From: JAQVYV01 sp964507305
Lineage (GTDB): Bacteria; Bacillota; Clostridia; Saccharofermentanales; UBA5734
DNA length: 15,794 nucleotides
Direction: 5' to 3'
Assembly (NCBI GenBank): GCA_964507305.1
Contig: CAZDPQ010000055.1
Coordinates: 1-15,794 of the forward strand
Position 1 is the first letter of the stretch. Each line of letters starts with the position of its first letter. The notes beneath the pieces are model-generated. The model ran no database searches and was not told the origin of the DNA. It saw only the letters and a list, made by a program, of their open reading frames with translations. Of the stretch, positions 13,808-15,794 are shown piece by piece. The translations under genes were made by a program, and so were the position numbers.

Positions 13808-14788
13808 TCATATTTTGAAATACACTTTTTTCTCATCCAGCTTCCATGCCATGACGCTCAGCGCCGCGAAGAATGTGGCTGTCTGCAGGGCTGCGGACCA
13901 CAACGGGGCCGATACATACCACGTTTCCCGTCCGGGGAGCCATGTCACGCCGAGCAGCACGATGTGCAGGATGTAGAGGAGCATGGGATTTTTTCCCCAC
14001 CACTGAAAAAATGTGAGCTGTGCTCCCGTCCGCTTCAGGAACGCGTTGAAGATAAACAGGACCAGGCCGCTGATGCCTGCGCTGATCAGGACATAACTGA
14101 ATGAAACGCGGTGCTTGCTTACGGCGAAAAGAAGCGATGACAGCAGGCCCACCGCAAGGACGGCCGCCGATGCCGCCGCGAAGGGGAGCCGGTATCCTTT
14201 CGCTTTGTGGAACAGGTCGCCCAGTGCGGTGGACAGCAGAAGGAGGCTGCCCCATGAAAGCGCGGCGTACAGTCCGCCGTGGGCGGACACCAGGACCTGC
14301 GGAAGCCAGAACCGGTCCAGAAGCAGCTGGTACGCCAGCAGAAGAGCAAGTCCTGCGGCAAGGCGGGTTTTCGTCCCGGTCCGTATCAGCGGCAGCGTGA
14401 TCAGTCCCGCCGCGCCGATCGCCTGCAGGACTCCCCACGCGCCGACCGCTTCCGACGGTTCCGCGATCGCCGCCCCGGCGGTGTAGATCGCGCCGATGCC
14501 GGTGATCGCCAGGAAGCGGATCAGAAAATACATATAGGTTTTCCCCGCTCCGTCCCGTTCGATCCTCTTCTGAAACGACAGCCGGTAGGTCAGGCCTATC
14601 GCGAAGATGAACGCGGGTGCGACGAGGTCGGTGACGGTCAGTCCGATGTCGGGCGCGTGCTTCAGGTATGCCGGTATCCCCTGAATGCCGTTGATGTAAT
14701 TCACGATCACCATCAACATAATGCTCAAGCCGCGGAAACAGTCGATCGACGGGATGCGGTCTGTCCGGTTTTCTTTATCCTTGTCCAT
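13808..14788 (-). CDS. DUF5009/HGSNAT-like membrane acyltransferase (COG4299)
   Basis: This 326-residue integral membrane protein has about ten hydrophobic segments. The first segments carry the family hallmark: SIDCFRGLSIMLMVIVNY, then H44 in LKHAPDIGLTVTDLVAPAFIF. That histidine corresponds to the one proposed to be acetylated in human heparan-alpha-glucosaminide N-acetyltransferase (HGSNAT), which carries acetyl from cytosolic acetyl-CoA across the membrane to glucosamine. Many bacterial relatives have unknown substrates. The ATG at 14788 follows AAGGAG by six bases. The preceding phosphodiesterase gene stops inside it, a 14-base overlap, so translation is coupled. Its partner downstream is a de-N-acetylase, implying amino-sugar modification. 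Confidence 0.82.
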   Translation of the reverse strand: MDKDKENRTDRIPSIDCFRGLSIMLMVIVNYINGIQGIPAYLKHAPDIGLTVTDLVAPAFIFAIGLTYRLSFQKRIERDGAGKTYMYFLIRFLAITGIGAIYTAGAAIAEPSEAVGAWGVLQAIGAAGLITLPLIRTGTKTRLAAGLALLLAYQLLLDRFWLPQVLVSAHGGLYAALSWGSLLLLSTALGDLFHKAKGYRLPFAAASAAVLAVGLLSSLLFAVSKHRVSFSYVLISAGISGLVLFIFNAFLKRTGAQLTFFQWWGKNPMLLYILHIVLLGVTWLPGRETWYVSAPLWSAALQTATFFAALSVMAWKLDEKKVYFKI

Positions 14789-15794
14789 TTTCGCTCCTTG
14801 CCGCCGCGGTGTGCGGCGCATTTGGCGGGGTCCGGCGAGCCGGACGGCCGGGATGGACGGCTTCGTATTTTCCGAGGGCCTTCGCCACGCGCAGGTAGTC
14901 GTTGGTCAGCAGCGTGTCGACTCCGCTTTCAAGCAGTTCGGCCGCTTCCTCCGGATCGTCCGACCAGAAAAAGTTGCACCGGATCCCGTGGCTGCGGGCT
15001 TTCCGGATCATGTCGGCCGTATAGCGGTCTCGGAACAACTGGATTTTTTGGCACTGATACTGCATGGCGGTTTCAACGAGCGTGTAGTCCTGCGTGCCGT
15101 CGATGCAGCACCGTTTCATCTCGGGTGCGAGCCGGAGGGCGGTGCGCAGGACGTCCTCCTCCCCTGCTATGTACACATGATCGCTGCAGTCGTACCGTTC
15201 GATCAGCCCGATGATTTTCTTGAAATGATCGGGGTCGTATTCGAGGACTTTTCCATACGATTTGATATGCAGATTAATGATGACCTGCCGCGAAAAGGCT
15301 TTCAGGACGTCTTCAAACCGGGGGATGTGCAGGCCTCGGAACGCTTCGGAGAATTTCACGCCGAAATCGAGGCGGCTGATCTCATCCCAGGTCATTTCGC
15401 GGATGAGCCCGGTCCCGTCGGACACGCGGTCGACCGTATCGTCATGACATATGACGAATTCGCCGTCGGCGGTTGGCCAGAGGTCGATCTCGATTTCGTC
15501 GGCGCCGAGGGACACCGCCGCGGCCAGCGCGGGCATGGTGTTTTCCGGCGCGACGGTCGTGAAGCCGCGGTGCGCGCATATTCTCGGATATGACGTGTCG
15601 GAGTCGGATGGCTGGACCATGCTTCCACATGCCCGGTAGCACCAGGGGGTCCGGCCGTTTTCAATGAACGTGTCATTCCGGATTTCCGGTTGTCCGTATC
15701 CATTCGGCCTCGTGTGCTTGTGCCTGATGTCAACGTCGATGCTGAACGATCCGGTTTCCTGTACCCATGGTTGGCCTGCATCTGTTGTAACCAC
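14775..15794 (-). CDS. GDPD-family glycerophosphodiester phosphodiesterase with an unknown N-terminal region (5' end cut)
   Basis: At least 339 residues are readable and the frame is still open at the window edge, so the gene is 5'-partial. A GDPD TIM-barrel starts near residue 71: H75-R-G, E84-N-T, then E102-x-D104 (metal ligands) and H117 in FVICHDDT. The later CNFFWSDDPEEAAELLESGVDTLLTNDY is the usual end of the domain. These enzymes cleave glycerophosphodiesters to glycerol-3-phosphate and an alcohol, sometimes on lipids or teichoic-acid parts. Residues 1-60 are not GDPD and contain IRHKHTRPNGYGQPEIR; I do not recognise them. An internal ATG at 15620 with a poor ribosome-binding site would start the GDPD alone. 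It heads the visible operon and overlaps the acyltransferase start by 14 bases. Confidence 0.82.
   Translation of the reverse strand: MVTTDAGQPWVQETGSFSIDVDIRHKHTRPNGYGQPEIRNDTFIENGRTPWCYRACGSMVQPSDSDTSYPRICAHRGFTTVAPENTMPALAAAVSLGADEIEIDLWPTADGEFVICHDDTVDRVSDGTGLIREMTWDEISRLDFGVKFSEAFRGLHIPRFEDVLKAFSRQVIINLHIKSYGKVLEYDPDHFKKIIGLIERYDCSDHVYIAGEEDVLRTALRLAPEMKRCCIDGTQDYTLVETAMQYQCQKIQLFRDRYTADMIRKARSHGIRCNFFWSDDPEEAAELLESGVDTLLTNDYLRVAKALGKYEAVHPGRPARRTPPNAPHTAAARSENGQG

Overview
The window looks like chromosomal DNA of an anaerobic Bacillota (Clostridia-like) bacterium, probably gut- or sediment-type. This is inferred from several things. Ribosome-binding sites are strong and purine-rich (GGGAGGG, TGGAGG, AAGGAG), and TTG starts are used. 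The -10 boxes are sigma-A-like and often of the extended TGn type. Gene content fits too: a Cys-type sulfatase, an N-acetylhexosamine kinase-like protein, a UroD-family methyltransferase, a PIG-L deacetylase and a HigB/HigA-ImmA cassette. G+C is high in most genes (about 63% in one hand-counted 60-base line) but near 42-50% in the 494-aa secreted gene and the toxin-antitoxin cassette. No rRNA, tRNA, insertion sequence or CRISPR array was seen.

Layout from left to right. Bases 1-81 hold the start of a leftward gene, possibly an AraC-type regulator. It is divergent from an N-acetylhexosamine 1-kinase-like gene (345-1490, +). A leftward secreted protein of unknown function (1472-2956) meets that kinase tail to tail. 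Next come a GNAT acetyltransferase (3159-3668, +), a sulfatase starting with TTG (3730-5082, +), and a UroD-family methyltransferase broken by one in-frame TAG (5305-6312, +). A leftward three-gene cassette follows: a HigB-like toxin (8004-8300), a HigA antitoxin fused to an ImmA/IrrE metallopeptidase domain (6909-7976), and a gene of unknown function (6349-6909). Its promoter lies inside the end of a leftward MFS exporter gene (8337-9593). Divergent from the exporter is a two-gene arsenic unit: a Cys-rich DUF2703 thioredoxin-fold protein (9846-10433) and an ACR3 arsenite permease (10437-11510). The right end is a leftward operon: a GDPD-family phosphodiesterase (cut by the window edge), a DUF5009/HGSNAT-like membrane acyltransferase, a membrane-anchored PIG-L de-N-acetylase, and a SAM methyltransferase.

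How the genes may work together. Kinase, sulfatase and UroD-family genes suit a lifestyle of breaking down sulfated or N-acetylated glycans. The right-hand operon pairs an enzyme class that adds acetyl groups to amino sugars with one that removes them, beside a phosphodiesterase, which suggests envelope glycan or glycolipid processing. The most interesting region is 6349-8359. It has a near-consensus promoter, a perfect 17-bp palindromic operator, a toxin, a protease-fused antitoxin, and a third gene whose start overlaps the antitoxin stop by one base. It reads as a self-regulated stress or defence module with an uncharacterised third component.
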